Shown one piece after another: positions 1 through 8,761 of a stretch of DNA of 64,000 nucleotides. The position numbers were made by a program, and so were the translations under genes. This DNA comes from Rhizobium sp. AC27/96. GTDB lineage: Bacteria > Pseudomonadota > Alphaproteobacteria > Rhizobiales > Rhizobiaceae. The notes beneath the pieces were generated by a model that did no database searches, was not told the DNA's origin, and was given only the letters and a program-made list of their open reading frames with translations. The stretch lies in NCBI RefSeq assembly GCF_001692325.1, contig NZ_LXKN01000018.1, positions 496,001 through 560,000 of the forward strand. The letters are read 5' to 3'. Position 1 is the stretch's first letter. Each line of letters opens with the position of its first letter.

Positions 1-674
1 GGCGTGAACGCCCCGCGCTTGTCGCCATAGTCCCCCGGCGAGGTCCACGTACCGACCGCAACGCCATTGACCCAGATTGTGATGTCTGACGGCCAGTCAG
101 GATTGGTGCCGGGCACCTCCGACGACAGCTCCATCGAGAACTCAATGCCATTGACAGCCTTGTTCAAGATCTTGGCGTTGTTCGGAAATTTGTATTCCAC
201 ATGCCCGCGACCGAACCACAACAGACCAGCCTGCATACGCTGCGGATCAAGGAAATAATCGGGGACGTCGAGAAGCCCGATCACGCCTTCCGTCGAACAC
301 AGGCCGCAGGGCGCATGGGTCTCGCAGCTTGTGTAAAGGCCGATCGGCATAGCGACCTCGATCACGTCCTCGACGCGCTTGAAGGCCGGCTCATCGAAAC
401 TCAGGAGAATCTCATCGTAAAGCGCCGTGCAGATCTTCTGGTAACCCTTGCGGGCCTTCGCTGCCTTGGTTTCGACAAGGCCAGCCTCTTCCAGGATCAT
501 AATGGCAGTGGCGACGGTCGATTGCGGCAGGTCCAGTTCCCGGGCGATTTCATTGACGTTCATGGCGCCCCTGGCGCAAAGCAGCTTCAACATGTCGATA
601 CGCGCCGGCGCCGAAAGCGCCCGTAAAACCGCCGTGTTTTCACCCGCATAAATTGTCAGAAAGCCGCGCTTCAT
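1..674 (-). CDS. ArsR-type winged-helix transcriptional regulator (3' end outside window)
   Basis: The complement strand reads an open frame from an ATG at 674 to the window edge without a stop, so the C-terminus is missing. Residues about 16-75 form a winged helix-turn-helix: an ALSAPARIDMLKLL opening helix, then NVNEIARELDLPQSTVATAI as the recognition segment and a wing rich in basic residues. This is typical of ArsR-like repressors. After it comes a longer domain with three cysteines (SCETHAPCGLC) that might bind a ligand or metal, though the spacing is not a classic ArsR metal site. The visible 224 residues already exceed the roughly 100 of simple ArsR proteins, so this is a two-domain regulator, probably for a metabolic operon lying to the left. 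The target is not visible. Confidence 0.75.
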   Translation of the reverse strand, partial: MKRGFLTIYAGENTAVLRALSAPARIDMLKLLCARGAMNVNEIARELDLPQSTVATAIMILEEAGLVETKAAKARKGYQKICTALYDEILLSFDEPAFKRVEDVIEVAMPIGLYTSCETHAPCGLCSTEGVIGLLDVPDYFLDPQRMQAGLLWFGRGHVEYKFPNNAKILNKAVNGIEFSMELSSEVPGTNPDWPSDITIWVNGVAVGTWTSPGDYGDKRGAFT

Positions 675-758
675 CGAATCCTGAATGCCTCATCAATGAG
701 TTTCATTTATATCAGGATTTTTGATTTCACAAGAGGTAGCCGGAGCAACTACCCGTTC

Positions 759-785
759 GGCGCCCCGGCACGTGGCCGGGGCGCC
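759..785. terminator. Perfect 11-bp GC hairpin
   Basis: Arms GGCGCCCCGGC and GCCGGGGCGCC are exact complements around a 5-base loop. The hairpin sits about 75 bases past the stop of the leftward IalB-like gene and before the ArsR-type gene, so it could end the former's transcript. No T-run follows on either strand, so a factor-assisted terminator or mRNA-stabilising stem is equally possible. Confidence 0.5.
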
Positions 786-861
786 CAATAGCTATCCATG
801 CACGATCAAAGACGATCGCCTGGAACGGACAGGTGTAAACGCTAGTATTGGGCGAAATGCC

Positions 862-1362
862 TCATTTGCAGGTTTCAATTCGCTTCAATGCTGCCGTGAT
901 GCCAGAAAGCGAATAGGAGTAGCTTGTGGCCGTGCCTCGCTTCGACGTCGCCTGCAGTTCCAGCTGTGCCCCACCCTTCATGGCGTTGACCATAGAAGGC
1001 TCCTGCGTCTCGTCCGTAACCCAGCCATGCCGATACTTGGTGAACATTGGAAATGTCTTGTCACCGACCGACGCAACCATTGCCGCGCCATCTTTCAGAT
1101 CATAACCCATTGCAGCTTCTGGAACCAATTTATTGCCCGGAGACGAGCGTGAGACGATAAAGAAATTACCGCCATGATCGACGCTGGAAGGTTTCTGCGC
1201 GATCGGTCGCGATACGACATAGCAACTAACGCTGTCGCCGGATTTAAGGGAATATGCGCCCCAATTATCGAACTGATCGATACGAACGGGCACGTCGGCA
1301 TGCGCCATCCCGGCGCTGATTGCCACGAAGACCAGAGCGGGGGCGAAATTTCTTACAAACAT
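862..1362 (-). CDS. Invasion-associated locus B (IalB) family exported protein
   Basis: This 166-residue protein starts with a signal peptide (MFVRNFAPALVFVAISAGMAHA, cleavage after AHA near residue 22). The mature part keeps the IalB layout: a tryptophan and CYVVSRP segment near residues 40-55, a central strand-rich core, and a closing ISG..AL..I..C motif with the last cysteine two residues from the end, likely paired with the first. The length matches the family, about 160-200. IalB proteins are periplasmic or envelope proteins first linked to Bartonella invasion; in free-living rhizobia the role is unknown. It stands alone, read leftwards, with a strong hairpin after it. Confidence 0.75.
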   Translation of the reverse strand: MFVRNFAPALVFVAISAGMAHADVPVRIDQFDNWGAYSLKSGDSVSCYVVSRPIAQKPSSVDHGGNFFIVSRSSPGNKLVPEAAMGYDLKDGAAMVASVGDKTFPMFTKYRHGWVTDETQEPSMVNAMKGGAQLELQATSKRGTATSYSYSLSGITAALKRIETCK

Positions 1363-1521
1363 AGTTTCCTGCCATTTCTTGTTTCAAGGACATTGAAAGC
1401 GAGAGATGTACTCACACACGCAACAGTTTCGGTGCGGTGCGTTATCTGATTGTTAACGTGTCGGTTAAAATTTGTTCATGTTACAGGTCTGGCGGGTATC
1501 TGGTTCCAGGGGAGACTAAAG

Positions 1522-1944
1522 GTGGCAAGCGCGTCTATTGTAGTATTGGACAATCCGTCGGACGCGGATCGCCGTGCGATTCTCACGCCCCTGGATGCCT
1601 TCAACAAAACCAAGGCCGGTGACGAAAACTACGAACCGATCGCGATCGTCCTTCGGGATGAGGCCGAAAAAATCGTCGGCGGGCTCTGGGCGCAGCTCTA
1701 TTTCGACTGGGTCTTCATCGAGCTGCTCTTCATTCCTGAAAATCTGCGCGGCGAAAATCTCGGAGCAAGACTGCTTTCCCAGCTGGAAGAGATCGCAAAG
1801 GCAAAAAACTGTGTCGGCGTCTGGCTAGACACATTCAGCTTTCAGGCACCGGGTTTCTATGAGCGGCAGGGCTACGAACGCTTCGCAACCATGGATGACT
1901 ATCCGAAAGGGATGGCACGTTTCTTCTTTCGCAAGGTCTTTTGA
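1522..1944 (+). CDS. GNAT-family N-acetyltransferase
   Basis: This protein of about 140 residues has the GNAT fold signature: a beta-4 strand (DWVFIELLFIPENLRG), the acetyl-CoA-binding turn RGENLGARLLSQLEEIAK, which fits the R/Q-x-x-G-x-G/A motif with one change, and a C-terminal GFYERQGYERFA segment. It probably moves an acetyl group from acetyl-CoA to a small amine; the substrate cannot be read. The open frame extends to 1450, but the GTG at 1522 follows a GGGGAGA ribosome site at proper spacing and removes an unlikely N-terminal tail, so I prefer it. It is monocistronic between an oppositely read gene and a signal-peptide protein. Confidence 0.7.
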   Translation: MASASIVVLDNPSDADRRAILTPLDAFNKTKAGDENYEPIAIVLRDEAEKIVGGLWAQLYFDWVFIELLFIPENLRGENLGARLLSQLEEIAKAKNCVGVWLDTFSFQAPGFYERQGYERFATMDDYPKGMARFFFRKVF

Positions 1945-2105
1945 GCTTCCTTCGCCAAAGGTCCGACACAGGCTCCTGACCGATACCTAACCCGCCATGC
2001 TTGCGCCCAAAAATGGGCCTGACGCCACGCGCAATTTATATGGCTCCCGGGCGTCCAAAGTTTTAAAACAATAACGTGGCGTTTTTGGACTAAAGGATTA
2101 ATTCG

Positions 2106-2441
2106 ATGACGAAATTTCGCTTCGCCCTCGCGGCGTCGGCAGCATTCTTTTGCCTCGCAGGCGTTGCGAGCGCGGAAGACCTGACCTTCACCCTCAAGAA
2201 CGGTACCAAGTCCGTTCTCACCAACTTCTACACCTCGCCGGTCGGCGTCAACAATTGGGAAGACGATGTCTTCGGCAAGCAGGTGCTGAACCCCGGCGAG
2301 AGCATGGACATCACCATCGGCGACGGGCGGACCGTCTGCAAATACGACATGAAATTTGAATTCGAGGAAGGCTCCAACCTCGATACGACGACCGACACTC
2401 AGAACCTCTGCGAGCTCGGCACCTACACGATCCACGAATAA
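2106..2441 (+). CDS. Small exported protein of unknown function
   Basis: A 111-residue protein with a clear signal peptide (residues 1-23, ending GVASA/ED) after an AAGGA ribosome site. The mature chain of about 88 residues is acidic and strand-rich, with two cysteines (in TVCKYD and NLCELG) that could form one periplasmic disulfide. It contains a NGTKSVLTNFYTSP stretch like the start of a small beta-sandwich. I do not recognise a characterised family. It is the first of three consecutive, separately initiated genes for small exported proteins, each with its own ribosome site and 100-150 bases of spacing, so they are neighbours rather than a tight operon. Confidence 0.6.
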   Translation: MTKFRFALAASAAFFCLAGVASAEDLTFTLKNGTKSVLTNFYTSPVGVNNWEDDVFGKQVLNPGESMDITIGDGRTVCKYDMKFEFEEGSNLDTTTDTQNLCELGTYTIHE

Positions 2442-2585
2442 GACGAGCCGGGAAGCGTCGACACCAACCAAGCCGATTGATGCAACTCGCGCGCGGTTGG
2501 GAACGAAACAATGAAAACCATGCCGGCCTTACCGGTTTCCGGCGCTTCCCGGTATGAAATAATATCAAGCTGATTGGAGAATGCG

Positions 2586-3107
2586 ATGCGGCAAGTGCTT
2601 CTATTGATATTTGCGATATCGTTTGCCGCCGTCGCCCATGCCGATCCATTGGCAGATCTGGCGGTGGCGCAAAAGGCAGTGATCGAGGCCTGGAGCAAGG
2701 TGCCGTTCTCGCAGCAGAACGTCACCTTTGTCTCGGAGCCGTCGACCGGTTACGGGGTTTACAAGAAGCGGGACTCGAACGTTTTCAAACCCGGCGAACC
2801 GATCCTCACCTATGCCGAACCGATCGGCTACGGCTGGAAACCGCTTGCGGACAACCGCTACGAACTTCACCTCGTTGCCGACCTCGCCATTGTCGACGCC
2901 AGCGGGGATGTCGTGTGGAGCAAGAAGGGCTTCCTGGACAGCACCCTTCAAAGCTACAAGCAGAACATGGAGTTCAAGCTCGACATGACCCTGAACGTCG
3001 ACGGTGCTCCGGCTGGCAAATACAAGCTGCGCTATACGCTTTATGACATGACCTCGGGAAAGACGAGCTCCTTCGATCAGGATTTCGAGATCGCTTCGGC
3101 CGGCTGA
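2586..3107 (+). CDS. Exported protein of unknown function
   Basis: The 173-residue product begins with a signal peptide (MRQVLLLIFAISFAAVAHA, cut before DPL). The frame could open at a TTG at 2574, but the GGAG that would serve as ribosome site lies just after it at 2576-2579, so the ATG at 2586 is chosen. The mature protein has a segment about 25-70 residues in on being able to move or power something (WSKVPFSQQNVTFVSE), then a beta-rich half (ELHLVADLAIVD.SGDVVW, YKLRYTLYDMTSGKTSSFDQDFEI) that looks like an immunoglobulin-like sandwich. No cysteines, lipobox or membrane segment is seen in the mature part. Function unknown. Confidence 0.6.
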   Translation: MRQVLLLIFAISFAAVAHADPLADLAVAQKAVIEAWSKVPFSQQNVTFVSEPSTGYGVYKKRDSNVFKPGEPILTYAEPIGYGWKPLADNRYELHLVADLAIVDASGDVVWSKKGFLDSTLQSYKQNMEFKLDMTLNVDGAPAGKYKLRYTLYDMTSGKTSSFDQDFEIASAG

Positions 3108-3113
3108 TTGATC

Positions 3114-3140
3114 GGCCGTGCTCCTTGAGCGGCCGTTTCT
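3114..3140 (+). terminator. Probable hairpin terminator after the 2586-3107 gene
   Basis: CGGCCG at 3114-3119 and again at 3131-3136 can pair, with an inner CTC/GAG pairing, and the second arm is followed by TTTCT. It lies 7 bases after the stop codon, so it could end transcription before the next exported-protein gene. Confidence 0.45.
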
Positions 3141-3221
3141 AGACTGCCGAAACGCTACCAATCTCGCGCATCGGCCGAGGTTGAACAATGACCAACAATA
3201 CAAAGACAGAATGGAAGCCCC

Positions 3222-3716
3222 ATGAAAAAGATACTGCTCATCGCGGCCGCGCTCGCGGCCTTTCCAATGCTCGCAAATGCCAAGACGCTCGCCTTCCCGA
3301 GCGAAGCGCCGATTGCCAGCGTCACCATCCCCGACAACTGGAAGCCGCAGGAAACCGAGACCGGCATCGACGCCAATTCGCCTGATGCCGCCATCTACTT
3401 CGCGCTCGATGTCGCCAGCGGCGACAATGTCGAAAAGGTGATCGGCGATGCCGTCGATTTCCTCGACAAGAACGGTGTGAAGATCGACGCCAGCACCCGC
3501 AAGGACGACGACAGCAACGAAGTCAACGGCATGAAGATGTCGATCCTGAACTGGCAAGGCACCGATGCGGACGGCCCCGTCAACATCAATCTCGGCGTTC
3601 TCTCTCCGGCACCGAACAAGATCCTCGTGCTCACCTATTGGGGCTCCAAGGACGATCAGGCCAAGCACGAGAAGGAAGTGCTCGACATCATCGGCTCCAT
3701 CAAGCCCGCGAAGTAA
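3222..3716 (+). CDS. Exported protein of unknown function
   Basis: A 164-residue protein with a classic signal peptide (MKKILLIAAALAAFPMLANA, cleavage near residue 20). The mature part starts with a LAFPSEAPIASVTIPDNWKP strand pair, then alternates helices (DNVEKVIGDAVDFLDKNGV) and strands, and ends with KHEKEVLDIIGSIKPAK. The layout (VTIPDNW..., then ...ILVLTYWGSKDDQAKHEKEVLDIIGSIK) resembles small periplasmic proteins built on a PsbP/MOG1-like fold, in which a lone domain reports a stress-related lipoprotein or exported factor. That is only an impression. It has no cysteine and no lipobox. It is the last of three adjacent genes for small exported proteins. Confidence 0.6.
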   Translation: MKKILLIAAALAAFPMLANAKTLAFPSEAPIASVTIPDNWKPQETETGIDANSPDAAIYFALDVASGDNVEKVIGDAVDFLDKNGVKIDASTRKDDDSNEVNGMKMSILNWQGTDADGPVNINLGVLSPAPNKILVLTYWGSKDDQAKHEKEVLDIIGSIKPAK

Positions 3717-3914
3717 TGATCTCTAAACGGCCACCGCGGCGCAGCGGCGGTCGATTGCAACGATCTTCCTGGGTTCGCCGTATCGGCGGACCCTTTTCTG
3801 TTTGATACCGGGGGCACTCCCGGCATTGGCAAGATACCTTCACACCGCTTGTATCGGCGGCCAAAATCATGTCATGACACAAAGCTGAGCGAACCAGAGC
3901 AGCGGAGCGGGACC

Positions 3915-4937
3915 ATGAAGAAGATCGGATTCCTTTCATTCGGCCACTGGACGCCCTCGCCCCAATCGCAAACGCGATCCGCAGCTGACACGCTTCTTCA
4001 ATCGATCGATCTCGCTGTCGCCGCCGAGCAGCTGGGCGCTGATGGCGCTTATTTTCGCGTGCATCACTTTGCCCGCCAGCTTGCCTCGCCGTTTCCGCTA
4101 TTGGCCGCCGTCGGCGCCAGGACCAGCCGCATCGAAATCGGCACCGCCGTCATCGACATGCGTTACGAGAACCCGCTTTACATGGCGGAGGATGCCGGCT
4201 CGGCCGACCTGATCGCCGGCGGCCGGTTGCAGCTTGGCATCAGCCGCGGCTCGCCGGAACAGGTGATCGACGGGTGGCGCCATTTCGGCTATGCGCCGGC
4301 AGAGGGCGAAAGCGATGCAGATATGGGGCGCCGGCACGCCGAAGTCCTGCTCGACATCCTGCGCGGCGAAGGATTTGCCAAGCCCAATCCTCGCCCGATG
4401 TTTCCCAATCCCCCCGGCCTTCTGCGCCTGGAGCCGCATTCGGAAGGCCTGCGCGAGCGGATCTGGTGGGGCGCAAGCTCCAATGCGACCGCCAAGTGGG
4501 CCGCCAAGCTCGGCATGAACCTGCAGAGCTCGACGCTCAAGGACGACGAGACCGGCGAGCCGTTCCATGTCCAGCAGGCAGATCAGATCAGGATCTACCG
4601 CGAAGCATGGAAGGAAGCCGGCCACAAGCGCGAGCCACGGGTCTCGGTGAGCCGCAGCATCTTCGCGCTGGTCAACGATCTCGACCGCGCCTATTTCGGC
4701 AGCAGCGGCAAGGAGGCGGACCAGATCGGCTTCATCGACGAAAAGACGCGGGCCATCTTCGGCCGCAGCTACGCTGCGGAGCCCGACAAGCTGATCGAGG
4801 AACTGGCCAAGGATGAGGCGATTGCGGCGGCCGACACCCTGCTTCTGACGGTGCCCAACCAGCTCGGCGTCGAATACAACGCTCATGTGATCGAGGCGAT
4901 CCTGACCCACGTCGCACCGGCTCTCGGCTGGCGCTGA
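3915..4937 (+). CDS. Luciferase-like (LLM class) flavin-dependent oxidoreductase
   Basis: The 340-residue protein has the bacterial-luciferase TIM-barrel layout: MKKIGFLSFGHW at strand 1, a helix ending in AEQLGADGAYFRVHHF, ASPFPLLAAVGARTSRIEIGTAVIDMRYENPLYMAEDAGSAD across strands 3-4 (residues about 55-90), and RLQLGISRGSPE in the phosphate-binding region. Such enzymes use reduced FMN or F420 to oxidise small organic molecules; the substrate is not readable. The open frame extends upstream to 3849, but ATG 3915 follows a GGAGCGGGA ribosome site and starts exactly at the first barrel strand. It is followed 47 bases later by an exported hydrolase, with no sign that the two act together. Confidence 0.85.
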   Translation: MKKIGFLSFGHWTPSPQSQTRSAADTLLQSIDLAVAAEQLGADGAYFRVHHFARQLASPFPLLAAVGARTSRIEIGTAVIDMRYENPLYMAEDAGSADLIAGGRLQLGISRGSPEQVIDGWRHFGYAPAEGESDADMGRRHAEVLLDILRGEGFAKPNPRPMFPNPPGLLRLEPHSEGLRERIWWGASSNATAKWAAKLGMNLQSSTLKDDETGEPFHVQQADQIRIYREAWKEAGHKREPRVSVSRSIFALVNDLDRAYFGSSGKEADQIGFIDEKTRAIFGRSYAAEPDKLIEELAKDEAIAAADTLLLTVPNQLGVEYNAHVIEAILTHVAPALGWR

Positions 4938-4984
4938 TCGCTCGGCCATTGATCCGGTTTGAGTGCAAAACGGAGTGGAGCTCG

Positions 4985-5923
4985 ATGAAGCGCTTGGGTA
5001 TCGTCTTGGCACTGCTGGCGGCAAGCGGGATCGCACAGGCGAAACCGATGATCTGGCAGGCCCCGGAAGGGCTTACACAAATCACGCTATGGCCCGGGGC
5101 AGTCCCGGACGCACCGCCTGTACGGGGACCGGAGGATGTCTCCGTCAGCACGGAGCTTATAGCGGGAAAAACCGTGACCAACGTCACCAATGTGACCAAC
5201 CCAACGATCACGGTCTACCCACCCAAGGGAAAGAATACCGGAGCGGCGTTGGTCGTGGTTCCAGGAGGAGGGTTCCAGGTCCTTGCGATTGATCTTGAAG
5301 GCACCGAGGTCTGCGATTGGGCTACCTCCATCGGCATGACATGCGTGCTGTTGAAGTATAGGGTTCCGAGCGCACCATATGTCTGGCAGTGCGATTGCCG
5401 CCCCCATAATCTAAAGGTATCGCAGCCTTCGTTGCAGGATCTGCAGCGAACAATGGGGCTGGTGCGCGATCACGCGGATCAATGGCACGTCGACCCCCAT
5501 AAGGTTGGCGTTCTGGGGTTCTCGGCTGGCGGTTTCCTTGTGGCGGAGATCAGCTCGCTATTCGAGCACCGTCTGTATCCCCAGGTAGACAAGGCTGATA
5601 ACGAAAGCGCTCGGCCGGATTTCGCCATAGCCATCTATCCCGGGCATCTTGCGAACCGGGACGACACGTTCAACACTAACATTCCGGTATCCAGTCTTAC
5701 ATCGCCGACATTCCTGGTTCAGGCAGAAGACGATTATGAGGATGGCATCCATCAGTCGCTGGCTTACTACGCCGCGCTGTCGAAAGCGCATGTGCCGGCT
5801 GAAATGCACCTTTACGCAAATGGAGGCCATGCATTCGGGCTGCGGCGGAATGAGCTACCCATCACGGACTGGCCAGCGCAGGCCGCACTATGGTTGCACA
5901 CGATCGGCATCATGCGGAACTGA
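4985..5923 (+). CDS. Exported alpha/beta hydrolase (esterase/lipase family)
   Basis: A 312-residue serine hydrolase with a signal peptide (MKRLGIVLALLAASGIAQA). After it come ITLWPGAVPDAPP, an early motif of bacterial acetyl-xylan-esterase-like proteins, an oxyanion-hole turn VVPGGGFQ, and the nucleophile elbow GFSAGG near residue 178. The acid is probably in the QAEDDYEDG region, and the base is the histidine of NGGHAFGL near residue 280. The order and spacing match periplasmic esterases acting on acylated sugars or polysaccharide fragments; the precise substrate is inferred, not seen. The open frame reaches 4949, but ATG 4985 has a GGAGTGGAG ribosome site and gives a proper signal peptide. 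Confidence 0.8.
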   Translation: MKRLGIVLALLAASGIAQAKPMIWQAPEGLTQITLWPGAVPDAPPVRGPEDVSVSTELIAGKTVTNVTNVTNPTITVYPPKGKNTGAALVVVPGGGFQVLAIDLEGTEVCDWATSIGMTCVLLKYRVPSAPYVWQCDCRPHNLKVSQPSLQDLQRTMGLVRDHADQWHVDPHKVGVLGFSAGGFLVAEISSLFEHRLYPQVDKADNESARPDFAIAIYPGHLANRDDTFNTNIPVSSLTSPTFLVQAEDDYEDGIHQSLAYYAALSKAHVPAEMHLYANGGHAFGLRRNELPITDWPAQAALWLHTIGIMRN

Positions 5924-6145
5924 GCGACGCCAATGCATCGTCCCCAATGTAAGATGGGCGCCACTCGGCCGTGGCCTTTCCTGAGCATGGAGTCGTTGAT
6001 CGAGGTGACACGCCAGGGAGCTCTTGCAGTCAATGCCACCTGATCTTGCGCGGCACTCCTCACCCCGAAAATGGCCAGCAAATCTAATGAATTATTAACC
6101 ATGGCCGTGCCCTAACCTCTTGTAATTTCTTTACTGGAGCAGACC

Positions 6146-7648
6146 ATGGTGCATGCATCGAAAATGAACGAGCTGAACGATCGGCTCGACTTTGTCGGAC
6201 TGGGGCAGGACGCCCGTCAGGCCCTTGCGGAGTTGCAGCCGATCATCGAGCTTGCCGTCAAAGATTCCCTTGACGTCTTCTATGAGAAGATCGCCAAGCA
6301 CCCGGCAATGTCGAAATTTTTCTCGTCGCAGCAGCATGTAGCCCATGCCAAATCCAAGCAGCGGGAACACTGGAAGACGATCGCATTGGGCCAATATGGC
6401 CCCGATTATGTCGAAGCAGTCTCGGCTGTCGGCAGGACCCATGCACGCCTGGGGCTGGAGCCGCGCTGGTATATTGGCGGCTATGCCGTGATCCTCGAGG
6501 GCATCGTGCGCTCGGTCGTCGCACAGCAGCTGAAGGGCGTGCTGTTGCGCAAGCACGAACAGGCTCTCGCGCGCCGCCTGTCCGCCATCATCAAGGCAGC
6601 GCTCGTCGACATGGACTACGGCATTTCGGTCTACCTGCAGGTGCTGGCCGATGAGCGTGACAAGGCCGAAGCCGAGCGCGCAGCGGCGCAGCAGGAACAG
6701 GAGCGTGCCCTCAACGCACTCGGCCTCGCCTTGACCGGCCTGGCAAACGGCGATCTGACGGCAGAGATCACGGAAACCCTCTCGGCCGAATTCGAGGTCC
6801 TGAAGAGCAATTACAACGAATCTCTCGCCTCTCTTGGAACGGCAATGCGGCACATAGACGATTCCGTGACCCGCGTTCGCGACGAGGCCGGCTCGATTTC
6901 ATCGGCTGCGGACAATATGGCGAGACGCACCGAGCAACAGGCTTCTGCGCTGGAGGAAAGTGCGGCGGCCATCGAGCAGATCACCACGATCTCCGAACAG
7001 ACGGCCGAACGGACGCGCGAAGTCCAGGCAATCGTCAAGGAATCAGCCTCGGAGGCCGAGCGGTCCCGGGATGTCGTCCAGCAGGCCGTATCGGCCATGG
7101 ACGATATAGAGACTTCGTCGCGCAAGATGACTGATATCATCTCCGTCATCGACGAGATTGCCTTCCAGACCAATCTGCTGGCACTAAACGCCGGTGTCGA
7201 GGCTGCACGGGCCGGCGAACAGGGCAAGGGCTTTGCCGTCGTCGCACAGGAGGTCCGCGAACTGGCACAGCGCTCTGCTGCTGCCGCAAAGCAAATCAAG
7301 GATCTGATCGACCGCTCCTCCAACGACGTTCGCCGCGGCGTGGAACTGGTCAACCGTACCGGCGAAGCGCTGGAGCTCATCGGTAACCAGGTGGCCTCCA
7401 TCGACAAGAATGTCGGCGCTATTGCCCGCTCGACACAGGAGCAGGCCGTCGGCATCAGCGAAATCAACTCGGCGGTCCGCAACATGGATCAGATGACGCA
7501 GCAGAACGTGGCGCTGATGGAGGAAACGAATGCCTCGACCCGGCACCTCGCCGATATCAGCAACGAGCTTGCCGGTCTGGTCGGCCGTTTCAAGACGGTG
7601 CGCTCAGGCACGCGGACCGGTGCCGTGAGACTGAAGCTCGCAAGCTAG
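6146..7648 (+). CDS. Globin-coupled, soluble methyl-accepting chemotaxis protein
   Basis: This 500-residue transducer has no transmembrane segment. Residues about 1-165 form a sensor globin: [19 protein letters not shown] carries the proximal haem histidine (His99) in the motif shared by HemAT and rhizobial IcpA-type receptors. A linker coiled coil with a HAMP-like turn ([17 protein letters not shown]) follows, then the four-helix signalling domain. Its hairpin tip [21 protein letters not shown], around residues 335-355, is the CheA/CheW contact. It most likely senses oxygen through haem and steers swimming from the cytoplasm. No CheR-docking pentapeptide is present at the C-terminus. The gene is monocistronic and convergent with the LysR gene downstream. 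Confidence 0.92.
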   Translation: MVHASKMNELNDRLDFVGLGQDARQALAELQPIIELAVKDSLDVFYEKIAKHPAMSKFFSSQQHVAHAKSKQREHWKTIALGQYGPDYVEAVSAVGRTHARLGLEPRWYIGGYAVILEGIVRSVVAQQLKGVLLRKHEQALARRLSAIIKAALVDMDYGISVYLQVLADERDKAEAERAAAQQEQERALNALGLALTGLANGDLTAEITETLSAEFEVLKSNYNESLASLGTAMRHIDDSVTRVRDEAGSISSAADNMARRTEQQASALEESAAAIEQITTISEQTAERTREVQAIVKESASEAERSRDVVQQAVSAMDDIETSSRKMTDIISVIDEIAFQTNLLALNAGVEAARAGEQGKGFAVVAQEVRELAQRSAAAAKQIKDLIDRSSNDVRRGVELVNRTGEALELIGNQVASIDKNVGAIARSTQEQAVGISEINSAVRNMDQMTQQNVALMEETNASTRHLADISNELAGLVGRFKTVRSGTRTGAVRLKLAS

Positions 7649-7670
7649 GCGTAGCGGCTCAGAGGATTCG

Positions 7671-7697
7671 CCAGCCCCAAGCAGTGCCCTGGGTTGG
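7671..7697. terminator. Possible bidirectional hairpin between convergent genes
   Basis: CCAGCCCCAAG and the following CTGGGTTGG can form an imperfect stem in the short gap between the MCP gene and the convergent LysR gene. It has mismatches and no clear T-run, so this is a weak call. Confidence 0.3.
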
Positions 7698-7713
7698 CAA
7701 GGATCTACGCCAC

Positions 7714-8592
7714 CTATGATGGCAACTCGTCGATTTCGGCAATCAGCCATTGCCGGAACGCTTTCATCGATGCCGTTTCCCCACGCGATTTCAGGCGCGT
7801 GAGCCAATAGCTGCCGGTGACGGCCGTGATCTGGAACGGCTGGACGATCCGGCCCGCTTCGATCTCGTGCGAAAACATCGCAACAGGAACGAGCGCGACG
7901 CCGACGCCACGCGCGGCGGCCTCCACCAGCGTCAACGACGAATCGAACATCCAGCCGCGAAGATGGGGCGTCGGGAGGCCTGCCGCCCTGAACCAAAGAG
8001 ACCATTCGTCGAGCCTGTAGGAGCGCAGCAGCTCAGCCTCCGCAAGATCGGCCGGCCCACGCAGATGCTCGGCGATCGCCGGCGTGCAAACCGCGGACAG
8101 AGGCGCGTCCATCAGATGGATCGCCTCGGTTCCATGCCAAGCGCCATCGCCGAAGCGCAGAAAGAAATCCAGGCCGTCCAACACCATGTCGGCGCGGTTG
8201 TTGTTGGTTTTCAGCCTGAGATCGACATGCGGATAGTGCGCTTTGAAGCCGCTCAATCGCGGCAATAGCCAGCCGATCGCGAAGGTGCCGACCACGCCGA
8301 CTGTCAGTATCTCATCGAAATTGCCTTCCTCCAGCTGGCTCAAGGTGGCGCTCATACGGCGAAACGCGTCGGTCAGCACCGGGAGCAGAGCATGCCCCTC
8401 ATCGGTAAGCGCCAGGCCTCGTGGGAGACGTTTGAACAGGGTCACTCCCAGCACGTCTTCCAGCGCCTTCACCTGATGGCTGACGGCCGTCTGCGTCACG
8501 CGAAGCTCCAGCCCTGCCCGCGTAAAACTGCAATGCCGCGCCGAGGCTTCGAAAACCCGCAGAGCGTTCAGCGGCAGTTGTGAAATGTCCAT
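7714..8592 (-). CDS. ampR: LysR-family regulator, AmpR type (beta-lactamase control)
   Basis: The 292-residue protein starts with a LysR helix-turn-helix: LPLNALRVFEASARHCSFTRAG then VTQTAVSHQVKALEDVLGVTLFKRLPRGLALTDEG (residues about 6-62). This wording is typical of the GcvA/AmpR branch. The effector domain follows (TVGVVGTFAIGWLLPRLSGF, RFGDGAWHGTEAIHLMDAPLSAVC). The first of these resembles the AmpR ligand-domain opening, where muropeptides bind. The gene is divergent from a class A beta-lactamase, with a class C enzyme after that, the classic ampR-bla arrangement. By analogy it would repress in normal growth and activate when cell-wall fragments build up. The name rests on family and context. 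Confidence 0.85.
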   Translation of the reverse strand: MDISQLPLNALRVFEASARHCSFTRAGLELRVTQTAVSHQVKALEDVLGVTLFKRLPRGLALTDEGHALLPVLTDAFRRMSATLSQLEEGNFDEILTVGVVGTFAIGWLLPRLSGFKAHYPHVDLRLKTNNNRADMVLDGLDFFLRFGDGAWHGTEAIHLMDAPLSAVCTPAIAEHLRGPADLAEAELLRSYRLDEWSLWFRAAGLPTPHLRGWMFDSSLTLVEAAARGVGVALVPVAMFSHEIEAGRIVQPFQITAVTGSYWLTRLKSRGETASMKAFRQWLIAEIDELPS

Positions 8593-8761
8593 TGTGTCCT
8601 AAGCCCAAGTTTTTCTCATGACTAAGCCCAAAATTGATCGTTTGTCTAGGGCACGAAGCGGCGCCATAGTCTGCGTCGTGAGGTGATTGCAGGATCCCAA
8701 TGACGTCCACGGGCTCCATCGCGCACGCCTCCACCCAATGAACATCGAAGTGGAAACAGGA
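8593..8761. promoter_or_regulatory. Divergent ampR-bla control region with a direct repeat
   Basis: The 10-mer CTAAGCCCAA occurs at 8599-8608 and at 8622-8631, 23 bases apart, so both copies face the same side of the helix roughly two turns apart. It lies where an AmpR-type protein would bind, just upstream of its own start codon. No other function was seen in this gap. Confidence 0.5.
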
